Assembly: GCA_041521345.1 (NCBI GenBank)
Contig: JBGOHB010000008.1
DNA: 64,000 nucleotides
Direction: 5' to 3' (one strand)
From: Virgibacillus_N oceani_A
Lineage (GTDB): Bacteria > Bacillota > Bacilli > Bacillales > Amphibacillaceae
In this document: positions 36,545 to 45,951 of the stretch, piece by piece
Layout: the number at the start of each line of letters is the position of its first letter
How positions within the stretch are numbered: the first letter of the stretch is position 1
Translations under genes and position numbers: made by a program
The notes under the pieces: generated by a model
The model's input: the letters and a program-made list of their open reading frames with translations, nothing else
The model's database searches: none
Told to the model about the DNA's origin: nothing

Positions 36545-36823
36545 ATGGACGAGAGAAAGAGAATGAGGAATAGAGACAAAAAAATATTTCAACTTGCCGT
36601 TGGTAGAGTTATTCGCAAAAGAAGAATCTTCCAGGGAGATACGATGGAAGAACTTGCAGGGGATATCGGCATCGATGCAAAACACCTCAATGATATCGAA
36701 CTCGGACATAAGGAAGTAGGCTCTTACATACTGGCTCTGCTCCAAATAGAATTAAACTTCAGCTCAGATGAATACTTGCAAGAGTTCAAACAAATGAAAG
36801 CAGAATGGGAAGAAGAAGATTGA
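36545..36823 (+). CDS. small XRE-type helix-turn-helix protein
   Basis: A 92-residue protein with a Cro/CI-like fold near residues 16-70. VGRVIRKRRIFQGDTMEELAGDIGID includes the helix-turn-helix, and KHLNDIELGHKEVG the recognition loop. The acidic C terminus (KAEWEEED) is unstructured. It lies upstream of comK on the same strand and may regulate it; that link is inference. No strong ribosome binding site other than AAGGACGGG at 36530 is present. Confidence 0.65.
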   Translation: MDERKRMRNRDKKIFQLAVGRVIRKRRIFQGDTMEELAGDIGIDAKHLNDIELGHKEVGSYILALLQIELNFSSDEYLQEFKQMKAEWEEED

Positions 36824-36965
36824 AGGCAGTCCACTTCATCGCTATTCAGCATTTGCCACATCACCATCACCCCAGATCTATCAGCTTCATCCCGCTCCTT
36901 CACCAATCCTCACTCCACCTCTTTCGTTTCGTCATATCACTGTCCAACAAAGGAGACAAAGACAA

Positions 36966-37421
36966 ATGATACGAGAAACTTACCAAATCAATGAACAAAC
37001 CATCGCCCTTTGCCCCGCAAAAGAATTGGATCATGACACCATCGTACTGGAACAAGCGGCGACATACCGGGTACGCAAAACACCGATGCAGCTGATCAAG
37101 GAAGCATGCATAGCCAACTGGTCCACCTATGAAGGAAAACGTCAGGCGGTCATCCATCATACGAAATTCAGAAAGAAAGTTCCCATTCCCATCAACTTAG
37201 AAAAGAACATCTTCACATTCCCAACCCACGCCACCTCAGATTTTGATTGCCACTGGATCTTTTTCCATCATATTGCACACATTCAAAAACAACAGAATCA
37301 AACAGTGATCACATTTAAAAATAACAAACAGCTGCCACTGCCATTGTCGCCTTACATATTCAAAAAGCAATATGAGCGAACACTGTCCTGCATGATTGAA
37401 GTGAATGGGATTTATCGTTAA
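36966..37421 (+). CDS. comK: ComK-family competence transcription factor, short form
   Basis: The 151 residues align with ComK: an N-terminal YQINEQTIALCP-type strand, PMQLIKEACIANWSTYEGKRQAV, IPINLEKNIFTFPTHA near residue 80, and VITFKNNKQLPLPLSPYIFKKQYERT near residue 120. ComK activates DNA-uptake genes by binding paired AT-boxes. B. subtilis ComK has 192 residues and its C-terminal tail carries the MecA-binding and part of the activation function. That tail is absent here, so stability control may differ. AAAGGAG is well spaced before the ATG. Confidence 0.85.
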   Translation: MIRETYQINEQTIALCPAKELDHDTIVLEQAATYRVRKTPMQLIKEACIANWSTYEGKRQAVIHHTKFRKKVPIPINLEKNIFTFPTHATSDFDCHWIFFHHIAHIQKQQNQTVITFKNNKQLPLPLSPYIFKKQYERTLSCMIEVNGIYR

Positions 37422-37739
37422 GCAGCCAGCAGCACCAATATCACCACTTCCAAGGAAAGGGAAAGCTCTACCGTCTTTTCTTATTTACAACGGTTACTGC
37501 CCGAGAAACCCTTGGAAAAAAACACATACAAATAATTTTCCGGTTCAAGATGAAAAAGTAATGCACCGGAAGAAGAGATGATCTTCCTTCCCGGTGCAGT
37601 AGACCTACTTACCTGCTGGACAGCGGGTTGACTGGCAGGTTCCTTCCTATACCGTTTACACCACAGCATACCACTTCAACATATACACCGCAGAAGCTTA
37701 TGAACCTCTATTGCATCCTGATCCACAGGAGGTGAAACA
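37422..37739 (+). other. comK downstream region with a strong inverted repeat
   Basis: TGCACCGGAAGAAGA (37562) pairs with TCTTCCTTCCCGGTGCA (37582) with a small bulge, a 15-bp stem around five bases. No T run follows, so it may be a regulatory or mRNA-stability hairpin rather than a terminator. The rest appears non-coding. Confidence 0.5.
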
Positions 37740-38465
37740 ATGGCTTTAGTTATTTTATTATGTTTACTTATTGCTGCAATTGGCTACATTTGGAAGTACC
37801 GAAAAGAGACAGCTCTTTGGAAAAAGATCCTGATTACCTTTTCAGCTTTCATTGTATTCATCATCACTGCCGTAAACCTCTCTCCTACAGCTGAGACAAC
37901 ACAGAAATTATCAGATGCGGAAACAGAGAATGAGGAATTATTATTGGAAATTGCCGACCTGAAAGCTGCGAATGCGGATCTGTTGACCCAATTGGAAGAG
38001 GCGGAACAGGAGGACGGCGAACTAGCAGAAGCTTATGAATCGATAACAGAGGAGTATGACGATCTCGAAGAATCATATAGCGAATTAGAGGAAGAAAATA
38101 AAAAAATAACAGACGATTTTGAAGATCTTGTGGTAGAATTAGAAGAGGCAGAAAAGCTGGTGGCATCTTCTACTACTGAATCAAGCGACAGTGGGACAAG
38201 CGCTTCAAGCAGTGATGATAATTCCACCACTTCGGAAAGCGACGCTGGCAATGACACTTCATCAAATAGCAGCACGGAAGTCAGTGCTTCCAGCGACGAT
38301 GACAGCAATCAAACCGGAAATGCAGCTTGCGATATTAAAGGCAGTGAAAGTGGAATCTATCATGTGCCTGGGAGCACCTATTATGACCGGACAACCAATG
38401 TCGTCCAGTGGTTCTGTTCCACGGAAGAAGCCGAGAATGCCGGTTACAGAGCACCAAGGAATTAG
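37740..38465 (+). CDS. membrane-anchored coiled-coil protein with C-terminal sunset-like domain
   Basis: A 241-residue protein. Two hydrophobic segments cover about residues 2-17 and 28-46. A Glu-rich coiled coil follows at about 55-135, then a Ser/Thr/Asp low-complexity linker at about 140-195. The C-terminal 45 residues read DIKGSESGIYHVPGSTYYD and then WFCSTEEAENAGYR with two cysteines. That end matches the small sunset domain found next to nucleases and competence or cell-surface proteins in Firmicutes. The domain is probably outside the cell. The function is not known. GGAGG precedes the ATG. Confidence 0.7.
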   Translation: MALVILLCLLIAAIGYIWKYRKETALWKKILITFSAFIVFIITAVNLSPTAETTQKLSDAETENEELLLEIADLKAANADLLTQLEEAEQEDGELAEAYESITEEYDDLEESYSELEEENKKITDDFEDLVVELEEAEKLVASSTTESSDSGTSASSSDDNSTTSESDAGNDTSSNSSTEVSASSDDDSNQTGNAACDIKGSESGIYHVPGSTYYDRTTNVVQWFCSTEEAENAGYRAPRN

Positions 38466-38501
38466 CGTCAAGCAATCATAAAAAATGAAAGGGGAGATGT
38501 A

Positions 38502-38816
38502 ATGCATTCGGAAAAGAAAGTACGTTTTGACGATAGTATGCTGGAGGAAATGAACGTAGAAACAACCATTTTTTCAGAAGAACACCCAGAATTGGGATTT
38601 GCCGTGCTCTCGGAGGAAAAGGACAGCATGTTTATAGTACGGGTATTCGAATTGGCACAGGATGAAGACGCTTTCTTTCCCATCCAGGATTTAGCCGCTT
38701 TCAGTTTCGGTACAAAAAGAGAGCTGAATGCTTTCGTCGACCGGCTGCCTGAACTGACTGGATTGGAGATGCTTTTGTTGTTGAATCCGATGCATCCGGT
38801 GGGAGAGCATCAGTAG
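38502..38816 (+). CDS. small acidic protein of unknown function
   Basis: A 104-residue soluble protein, rich in Glu and Asp, with a good ribosome binding site (GGGGAG) and 36 bp after the coiled-coil gene, so probably in the same transcript. I do not recognise a family. It has no signal peptide or membrane segment. Confidence 0.6.
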   Translation: MHSEKKVRFDDSMLEEMNVETTIFSEEHPELGFAVLSEEKDSMFIVRVFELAQDEDAFFPIQDLAAFSFGTKRELNAFVDRLPELTGLEMLLLLNPMHPVGEHQ

Positions 38817-39369
38817 AGTTTTTTGTATGAGAAACACAATAATAATTAGGAACCTATGAGAACTAATGTATTTCAGAAACTTCTGCAACAAGACATACAA
38901 TTATGGGGGCTTATTGCCCCCGATCTAAATTCTTATTAAATAATTCCCAGTAAAATCGCATTACTAATTTATCTTTCACTTCATAAAGGCGAACTTCTTC
39001 TTTTCCTCTAATTTAATTAACACCACTAAATTTAAGCAAAGTATAGACTGCATCATTCTTAAGTAAATATTTGGTCGTCAATCAGGTTACAAATAGTTTG
39101 CACTATATAAATGAATTTTAAAGTTTACAATTTAGTACATAGCCTACGAACTATTGCCTGAGGATTCTTACTGATTAATGTAATAAAGGTTTGAACAACT
39201 ATGCGTATTTCATATAATACACTGGGTGAATTCCAAAGATAAATTGCTAATAAGCCCCATCCTCATGGAAGTTAATCCTGCTATCTTATTCAGCCAATCT
39301 CCATAACAAACCAATGAAAAAACCAATAGAACAGAAGTGTTAAAGATTCTTTCACTTTCCTTACAAATT
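38817..39369. other. intergenic region between convergent units
   Basis: AT-rich, with no credible gene. GGGGGC (38905) pairs with GCCCCC (38916) over a five-base loop. Without a T run it could only be a weak end for the upstream plus-strand genes. No terminator for the glycerate kinase on the other strand was clear. Confidence 0.5.
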
Positions 39370-40497
39370 CTAAAGAAGATAGACTTTCATAATGTTCCTT
39401 ATTGTATCTTCTATAAGGCTACTTGTCCGAAACATTGACTCTTCTAATGTCATAGGTTGATTCATAATACTAAAACAAGCATGAATCCCATAATCTTCTA
39501 GTTTTTCATATCCAGAAACTATACTACCTGAAACACAGATAACTGGAACAGAGTTATCTTTAGCCAATTGACCTACACCCATTGGTGCTTTTCCAAAACT
39601 CGTTTGTTCATCTGTTTTTCCTTCTCCCGTAATGACTAGATCAGCATTTTGCAATTCCTTTTCTAAATCGATCGCCTCCAGTACAACTTCAATTCCTGGA
39701 CGTAATTTTCCCTGTAGAAACGCTAAAAGTCCTGCTCCTAAACCGCCTGCTGCCCCTGCTCCTGGGACGTCTATTATATTAATCGATAGTTGCTTTTTTA
39801 ATACTTTAGCATAATGGTAAAGAGCAGAATCTAGTGTTTTGATAATTTCAGAGGTAGCTCCCTTTTGGGGGCCGTAAATTGCGGACGCTCCGTTAGACCC
39901 ACATAAAGGATTCACTACATCACACGCTACCAGGATCTCTGTATGTAAAATCCGAGGATCCAGATTATCAGTTTCAACCTTGGATAAACAAATCAAATTT
40001 CCTCCACCGGGGGGTAATTCTTTCCCACTTTCATCTAAAAATTTGACTCCTAACGCAGTAGCCATACCAACTCCCCCATCATTAGTTGCACTACCACCAA
40101 TCCCAAGAACTATTTTTGTGCACCCAAGGTCAAGAGCTTCCTTAATTAATTGTCCAGTTCCATAAGAGCTAGCTCTTAATGGATCCAAATTATCTTTTTT
40201 AATCAAAGGCAACCCAGACGCTTCTGCCATTTCAATAACAGCTGTTTTTTCGTCACCAAGTATTCCCCAAGTGGCATCTACATCATCCCCCAGTGGACCT
40301 TTTACTGTAGTCTTCAGGAAAGAACCTCCTGTTCCATGAACGAGAGCATGAACGGTACCTTCCCCTCCATCTCCCAGTGGCTTCATGGCAATATCAGCTT
40401 CAGGAACTACTTTTTCGATACCTTTTTTCATCGCTAAACAGACATCTGATGAAGATAAACTACCTTTGAATGAATCTGGAGCTAATACAACCTTCAT
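39370..40497 (-). CDS. glycerate kinase (GarK/GlxK family), second copy
   Basis: About 375 residues with the same landmarks as the copy at 32068: VLAPDSFKGSLSSSDV, MKPLGDGGEGTVHAL, LGIGGSATNDGGVGMA, GAGAAGGLGAGLLAFL and VITGEGKTDEQTSFGKAP. It is the last gene of cluster 2, directly after the hydroxyacid dehydrogenase, and should convert D-glycerate to 2-phosphoglycerate. The ATG at 40497 is preferred to a GTG three codons earlier, because the latter falls inside the AAAGGGTGGG site. Confidence 0.94.
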   Translation of the reverse strand: MKVVLAPDSFKGSLSSSDVCLAMKKGIEKVVPEADIAMKPLGDGGEGTVHALVHGTGGSFLKTTVKGPLGDDVDATWGILGDEKTAVIEMAEASGLPLIKKDNLDPLRASSYGTGQLIKEALDLGCTKIVLGIGGSATNDGGVGMATALGVKFLDESGKELPPGGGNLICLSKVETDNLDPRILHTEILVACDVVNPLCGSNGASAIYGPQKGATSEIIKTLDSALYHYAKVLKKQLSINIIDVPGAGAAGGLGAGLLAFLQGKLRPGIEVVLEAIDLEKELQNADLVITGEGKTDEQTSFGKAPMGVGQLAKDNSVPVICVSGSIVSGYEKLEDYGIHACFSIMNQPMTLEESMFRTSSLIEDTIRNIMKVYLL

Positions 40498-40535
40498 ATT
40501 TCCCACCCTTTTTGGTTAAAATGTATAAGTCACTT

Positions 40536-41519
40536 TTATTTTAGGTGAAATACTTCATTGTTTACCAAGTAATCAGGTAATTCACCGTTTAACCCCTTCA
40601 TTAAATTATCAGCTGCTAAAGTAGCCATTTTTGTTCTTGTTGCTATACTGGCACTTCCGATGTGAGGAAGAGTAACGACGTTTGAAAGCCCAACTAAAGG
40701 ATGATTAGAATCAATTGGCTCGTTTTCGAAAACATCTAGCCCCGCCCCCCAAATCCAGTTTTTTTCTAACGCTTGCTGTAATGCGCTCTCGTCAATAGTT
40801 CCTCCTCGAGAAGTATTAATTAAAATAGCCGTCTCTTTCATTTTTTTTAATTCTTCTTTGCCGATAAGATGATGGGTATTAGGTGTATATGGCGTTAACA
40901 CACAAACAAAATCTGATTGTTTTAATAAATTATCTAACTCAACATATTCCACTTGTAAATCTTTCTCTAAGCCTCTTTTTCTAGTCCGATTATGATAAAT
41001 CACTCTCATATTAAACCCTTGTGCTCTTTTAGCGACTGCCTGTCCAATTCTTCCTAAACCAACAATTCCAAGAGTAGATCCATAAATATCCTGCCCAGTT
41101 AACTGCATCGGAGACCAGGTTTTCCAAAGATCTTCCTTTAAATAATTAGAAGCCTCGATTAATCTTCGGGAAGTTGCCATCAACAACCCAAATGTTAAAT
41201 CTGCTGTTGTTTCTGTCAACACACCAGGAGTATTGGTAACCATGATCTCTTTTTCCGATGCTGCATCCACATCGATATTGTTGTATCCAACTGCCATATT
41301 ACTTACAATTTTTAACTTTGTTGCATGGTCTAATAACTCCTTGTCAATATTTTCAGTTAACAAACAAAATAACCCATCTATATTCTCCACTTTTTTCTTT
41401 AAAATATCATAAGGTACAGGAGTTTCTTGTTCTTGCCACATCTCAATGTCAAACTGTTGTTCCAAAATAATAAGCGCTTTTTCTGGTATTTTCCTTGTAA
41501 TGTATATTTTAGGTCTCAT
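40536..41519 (-). CDS. D-2-hydroxyacid dehydrogenase (hydroxypyruvate/glyoxylate reductase type)
   Basis: A 327-residue NAD(P)-dependent enzyme. The nucleotide fold is GIVGLGRIGQAVAKRAQGF, and the catalytic residues are in NTSRGGTIDES (Arg), GLDVFENEP (Glu) and LPHIGSAS (His). It is closely similar along its length to the cluster 1 enzyme at 23299, including the shared LLTENID-type and VSNMAVGYNNIDVDAAS-type stretches. Together with the adjacent glycerate kinase it suggests hydroxypyruvate as an intermediate. GGGAGG precedes the ATG. Confidence 0.93.
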   Translation of the reverse strand: MRPKIYITRKIPEKALIILEQQFDIEMWQEQETPVPYDILKKKVENIDGLFCLLTENIDKELLDHATKLKIVSNMAVGYNNIDVDAASEKEIMVTNTPGVLTETTADLTFGLLMATSRRLIEASNYLKEDLWKTWSPMQLTGQDIYGSTLGIVGLGRIGQAVAKRAQGFNMRVIYHNRTRKRGLEKDLQVEYVELDNLLKQSDFVCVLTPYTPNTHHLIGKEELKKMKETAILINTSRGGTIDESALQQALEKNWIWGAGLDVFENEPIDSNHPLVGLSNVVTLPHIGSASIATRTKMATLAADNLMKGLNGELPDYLVNNEVFHLK

Positions 41520-41534
41520 TATTAACCTCCCATT

Positions 41535-42830
41535 TTAGTTATTTAGTAAGTTTGGAAGCCACAAAGAGATTTGTGGTAAGTAAGTTATTAACAAAATGCT
41601 CAAAATTAAAACAGCGTAAAAAGGCAACAATGGTTTTAACATTTGTTCTATTCGTATACCTGCAATTTGACTGGAAACAAACAGGTTAACTCCTATAGGC
41701 GGAGTAACCATACCCATCGCCAAATTGACAATCATAATAATCCCAAAATGGATAGGATCAACACCAAATGACATTGCAACTGGAGTTAATATCGGAGCCA
41801 TTATCACAATAGCTGCTCCCGTTTCGATAAACATTCCGACAAATAATAAAATTAAGTTAACTAATAGGAGAAATACTATTGGACTTTCAGAAAATGCTAG
41901 AAACCAATCTGTCACACGAGTAGGCATCCTTTCCGAAGTCAGCACCCAGCCAAATAAGCCAGCATTCCCAATAATAAACATAATAATAGATGTAGAGATA
42001 ACGGAATTTCTAAAGACTTCCATTAAATTACTTAGGTTCAAGGTTCGGTAAATAAAGATACCCAGTACAAGAGCATAACCAACGGCAATAGCTGCTGCTT
42101 CAGTTGGGGTAAATATACCTCCGTAAATACCCCCTAAAATAATAATTGGCATTAACAATGGCAAAATAGCTTTTCTGAAAGAAGTAAAAAATCCTTCGCG
42201 TTCTACTTCATCTTCTTTTGCAGTATCCTTTGTATTAAACCCCTTCACCTTCGTGACGACATAAACGGTAATCATAAGTAAAAAACCAATTATAATACCA
42301 GGCACTAAACCAGCCATGAATAAATCTCGAATGGATATGGAAACCCCAGCAGATATAGCAAAAATTATCAAGGGGATCGAAGGAGGTATGACTACACCGA
42401 GTTCCCCGGATACTGCTTGTATAGATGTGGCAGTACTTTTAGGAAATCCTCTTCTGACCATTGCTGGTATTAATATACTTCCTAAAGCCGCTACTGTAGC
42501 AGCACCCGAACCGGAAATAGCTGAAAAGAACATAGCTGTTAATACCGTTACCATTCCTAAGCCTCCGGTAATGTTACCGACGATTGAATTTGCAAAGTTA
42601 ATAAGTCGTTGAGAGATTCCACCAAATTCCATCAAACTCCCGGCTAAAATAAAAAAGGGAATAGCCATCAGCGGAAAGGAATTCATGGCGGCAAAAATTC
42701 TCTGTATAGCTACTTCTAATGATATATCACCTAAAATCATGGAAAAGACTGATGCCAATCCCATTGAAAATGCAACAGGTACTCCTAAAAGCAACAGTAC
42801 AAATAGACTAATGAACAATAGAGCTGTCAT
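41535..42830 (-). CDS. dctM: TRAP transporter large permease (DctM)
   Basis: A 431-residue M subunit with about 12 membrane spans. PFFILAGSLMEFGGISQRL, TAMFFSAISGSGAATVAALGSI, GGIFTPTEAAAIAVGYA and MVTPPIGVNLFV are conserved. It overlaps the small-subunit gene by 23 bp. It imports the cluster 2 substrate. Confidence 0.94.
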   Translation of the reverse strand: MTALLFISLFVLLLLGVPVAFSMGLASVFSMILGDISLEVAIQRIFAAMNSFPLMAIPFFILAGSLMEFGGISQRLINFANSIVGNITGGLGMVTVLTAMFFSAISGSGAATVAALGSILIPAMVRRGFPKSTATSIQAVSGELGVVIPPSIPLIIFAISAGVSISIRDLFMAGLVPGIIIGFLLMITVYVVTKVKGFNTKDTAKEDEVEREGFFTSFRKAILPLLMPIIILGGIYGGIFTPTEAAAIAVGYALVLGIFIYRTLNLSNLMEVFRNSVISTSIIMFIIGNAGLFGWVLTSERMPTRVTDWFLAFSESPIVFLLLVNLILLFVGMFIETGAAIVIMAPILTPVAMSFGVDPIHFGIIMIVNLAMGMVTPPIGVNLFVSSQIAGIRIEQMLKPLLPFYAVLILSILLITYLPQISLWLPNLLNN

Positions 42831-43317
42831 CTTTTTCCTCCTGTTCCGCCCCTACAATCAGTTCAATAAGAGAGACTACAGCATTAATCAAGGCAATAAC
42901 GCCACCAACCGGGAGAGCTGCATAAAACCAGCTGACAGAAATTCCTAAAGCACCAGATTCTTGGTTAGCCAAGTTTCTCATAATGTCAAAACCATAAAGA
43001 ATTAAAAACAAACAGAAAGCAATGTTAATGATTAAGATAATAATTGTTAATATTTTTTGGATTGTTTTAGGAACAAGAAAGTGTAAAGTTTCTACAGAGA
43101 TAAGCCTACCTTTTCTTAAAGCAACTGCTGTCCCAAGTAATACAATCCAAATAATAGTATAACGAACCACTGCCTCCGACCAGCTTAGAGGATCTCCCAA
43201 CACGTACCGCGCAAATACTTGGTATAAAGTAATTAATGAAACAATTCCAAATAATATAGCTAATATATTGAGAATCCATTTATTAAACACATCAGTAATA
43301 AAGGTTAATTTTCTCAT
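42808..43317 (-). CDS. dctQ: TRAP transporter small permease (DctQ)
   Basis: A 169-residue Q subunit with four predicted helices and the motif DPLSWSEAVVRYTIIWIVLLGTAVALRKGRLISVE. It lies between the binding protein and the large permease. GAGGGAG is 5 to 6 bases before the ATG. Confidence 0.92.
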   Translation of the reverse strand: MRKLTFITDVFNKWILNILAILFGIVSLITLYQVFARYVLGDPLSWSEAVVRYTIIWIVLLGTAVALRKGRLISVETLHFLVPKTIQKILTIIILIINIAFCLFLILYGFDIMRNLANQESGALGISVSWFYAALPVGGVIALINAVVSLIELIVGAEQEEKDDSSIVH

Positions 43318-43395
43318 ATTCTCCCTCTTAAATTTAATATTTAGTGGTAGGAAGAAAAAAGGAATTCCATCCTTCCTTCTCCCTAGTTGTATTCA

Positions 43396-44415
43396 TTACT
43401 CGCCAGCGTCTCTTATTTTGTTATAGAGGTCAGTTAAATGCGAGAATTCCTCTTCGATAATGCCGTCTAATTCGTTTTGAAACTCGATAATTTCTGGTTC
43501 AATGATTTTCATACCTTCATCTTGAAGCATTTCAGCATACTCTTCTTCACCAGTTGAAACTTCTTCTGCTGCAAACTCTTTAGCTGTGCCATTGGCAGCT
43601 TGCTGCAATACTTCCTGATGTTCTTCGGATAAAGAACTGAGTGTTTCATCGCTCATAACAACGGTAATAGGTTCCCTAATGTGTTTTGTTTCAATGAGAA
43701 AATCCTGCACTTCTTGAAACCGTGAATTATAAATTAAGGATAATGGGTTTTCTTGTCCATCAATGACACCTTGTTGAATAGAAGTAAATACTTCTCCAAA
43801 GTTCATTGGAGTAGGGGCCGCCCCCATTCTTTCAAACGACTTGTTAAACATTGGATTGTCGGGTACTCTAATACTCAATCCTTGCAAATCTTCAGGTGTT
43901 TCCACTGCTTGATTGGCTGTTAACCATCTAGCTCCTCTTGGCCAGTACGACAATACGTTATAACCTGAATCTTCTATAATAGTATCTGTGATTTCCTGTC
44001 CAACTTGACCGTTGTAGATAGTGTTTGCGTGCTCCTGGCTATCAAACATGAATGGAACAGTGAATATCTGTGCTGTATCAGAGGCACTAGTTAAAACTCC
44101 AGCCCCTCCTACCCATATATCTGCACTGCCAATTCTCAAACCTTCAAGTAATTCGGTATCATCTCCTAATGTTCCATCTTCATAGACTTCGATGGACAAT
44201 TCTCCATTTGTTATCTCATCTACTTCATCAGCAAATTTTTGAACTGCTTCTGCGTGAAGTTCAGAACTTGGCCAAACATGTCCAAGCCTTAATTCTTGGA
44301 TATCACCCTCACCAGAGGTGCCTTCGTTTTCCGCAGAAGAATCCTCACTATCACCACAACCAGCTAATAAAGTGGAAAGGACTAACAAGGACGCTAACAA
44401 TAAACTTTTATTCAT
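43396..44415 (-). CDS. dctP: TRAP transporter solute-binding protein (DctP family)
   Basis: About 339 residues; lipoprotein signal ending in LLAGC, with a Ser/Glu-rich linker. The binding segment SIRVPDNPMFNKSFERMGAAPTPMNFGEVF holds the usual carboxylate arginine, followed by GVIDGQENPLSLIY. I use the ATG at 44415, 7 bases after GGGAGG, rather than an ATG upstream of that site. Ligand class is inferred as a hydroxy or sugar acid from the neighbouring enzymes. Confidence 0.92.
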   Translation of the reverse strand: MNKSLLLASLLVLSTLLAGCGDSEDSSAENEGTSGEGDIQELRLGHVWPSSELHAEAVQKFADEVDEITNGELSIEVYEDGTLGDDTELLEGLRIGSADIWVGGAGVLTSASDTAQIFTVPFMFDSQEHANTIYNGQVGQEITDTIIEDSGYNVLSYWPRGARWLTANQAVETPEDLQGLSIRVPDNPMFNKSFERMGAAPTPMNFGEVFTSIQQGVIDGQENPLSLIYNSRFQEVQDFLIETKHIREPITVVMSDETLSSLSEEHQEVLQQAANGTAKEFAAEEVSTGEEEYAEMLQDEGMKIIEPEIIEFQNELDGIIEEEFSHLTDLYNKIRDAGE

Positions 44416-44431
44416 TTTACTTCCTCCCATT

Positions 44432-45913
44432 TTATAAATATTTAATATAGCTCACTTTTAGTTCAGTGAAAAATTCTTGATTGGTAGATCCGATGGAAAA
44501 TGACCCATGGCCAGAATCTTTCCAACCCCCAAATGGAATATGAGGCTCACTTGCAGTTCCGTGATTGACATGAACCATACCTGCCTGCAGTTTATTAACG
44601 CTTTCATACGCATCTTGCAATTTATCAGTAAATACAGAAGCAGCTAATCCATAATCAACATCATTTGCAATTCTAAGAGCTTCTTCTTTACTATTAACCG
44701 ATATAACACTTAAGACGGGACCAAATATCTCCTCCGTAGCTATTTTCATATCTTCTGTTACCTCTGAAAAAAGAGCAGGAGTAATATAATAACCATCAGC
44801 ATAATCCCCTTCAGTCAATAATTCTCCTCCTGATAGCAATTCCGCTCCTTCCTGCTTTCCGGTTTCAATATAAGAAAGAGTCGTATTTAATTGCTCATTT
44901 GAAGTAAGAGGACCCATACCAACCCCTTCTTTCCAAGCAGGACCAATTTTAATATTTTCCATTTCATTAGTAAGAGCAGAAAGAAGGTCTTCTTTTTGTT
45001 CCTCCAATACAATTACTCGACTAATAGAAGTACATCTTTGGCCAGAACAAGCAAATGCTGCTCCTACAATTTCTTTTGCCGCAAACTTTAAATTATGATA
45101 ATTGAGAATAATAGCCGGGTTTTTCCCTCCGAGCTCTAATTGAGTTTTTGCTAACTTCCTTGAAGCGATTTCATTAACGCCAATTCCTACTTGCGTCGAA
45201 CCAGTGAAAGTAATTCCTTTAACAAATTTATGTTTGATTAAGGGCGTACCTACCTTGGATCCCTTTCCGGTAATATAATTTACTCCTCCATTTATTACGC
45301 CTGCTTCTGATAATATTTCCATTAGTCTAGCAGCGACCCAAGGAGTTTCAGATGCAGGTTTAAACACTACTGTACACCCATAAGCTAATGCAGGAATGAT
45401 TTTTCTTATAGGAGTAATAAGCGGAAAATTCCAAGGAGCAATCGCCGCAACCACCCCAATTGGATGTCTTGTAGAAGAGCTAACAGCGTTATCTTTTTCA
45501 CTTGGAAATGTGCTTCCATTAATCCGAAATGTCTCAGTTGCTGTGAATCTTGTTTCCTTTATGGATCTAGATACTTCACCCAGCGACTCTTCCAATGACT
45601 TTCCTTGTTCAGCAGAAAGCATAAAAGCGAGTTCTTCTTTATTTTCTTCTAGTAGGTTCGCTACTTTCAGTAAGATTTCTCCTCTTTCAGGAGAAGTCAT
45701 GGCACTCCATTTTGGGAAAGCTTGATGAGCACTCTCTACTGCTTTATTCACCTCTGCTTCTCCTGAACTAGCAAAAGAGCCTAAAATCTCTTTATTCGCT
45801 GGATTAGTAACATTGAAGTGTTCTAAACTGGAAACCCATTCTCCATTAATGTAGTTACCATATGTTCTTCCTTTATTCTCTTTGATCCATTCAACCATAT
45901 TAAGTGTAGACAT
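44432..45913 (-). CDS. NAD(P)-dependent aldehyde dehydrogenase
   Basis: A 493-residue enzyme of the succinate-semialdehyde/glycolaldehyde dehydrogenase type. The motifs are PWNFPL for coenzyme binding, FTGSTQVG, the catalytic glutamate in QLELGGKNP and the catalytic cysteine in ACSGQRCTS. It likely oxidises the aldehyde formed in cluster 2, for example glycolaldehyde, glyceraldehyde or a semialdehyde. It precedes the TRAP genes and follows the iron alcohol dehydrogenase. Confidence 0.92.
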   Translation of the reverse strand: MSTLNMVEWIKENKGRTYGNYINGEWVSSLEHFNVTNPANKEILGSFASSGEAEVNKAVESAHQAFPKWSAMTSPERGEILLKVANLLEENKEELAFMLSAEQGKSLEESLGEVSRSIKETRFTATETFRINGSTFPSEKDNAVSSSTRHPIGVVAAIAPWNFPLITPIRKIIPALAYGCTVVFKPASETPWVAARLMEILSEAGVINGGVNYITGKGSKVGTPLIKHKFVKGITFTGSTQVGIGVNEIASRKLAKTQLELGGKNPAIILNYHNLKFAAKEIVGAAFACSGQRCTSISRVIVLEEQKEDLLSALTNEMENIKIGPAWKEGVGMGPLTSNEQLNTTLSYIETGKQEGAELLSGGELLTEGDYADGYYITPALFSEVTEDMKIATEEIFGPVLSVISVNSKEEALRIANDVDYGLAASVFTDKLQDAYESVNKLQAGMVHVNHGTASEPHIPFGGWKDSGHGSFSIGSTNQEFFTELKVSYIKYL

Positions 45914-45951
45914 TATATCCCATCCTTGCTTTTATTTATTTATACTTAAAT

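Noticed and set aside
36900..37160. 86-codon minus-strand frame opposite comK
   Set aside because: Antisense to the ComK frame, which has clear homology and a ribosome binding site.
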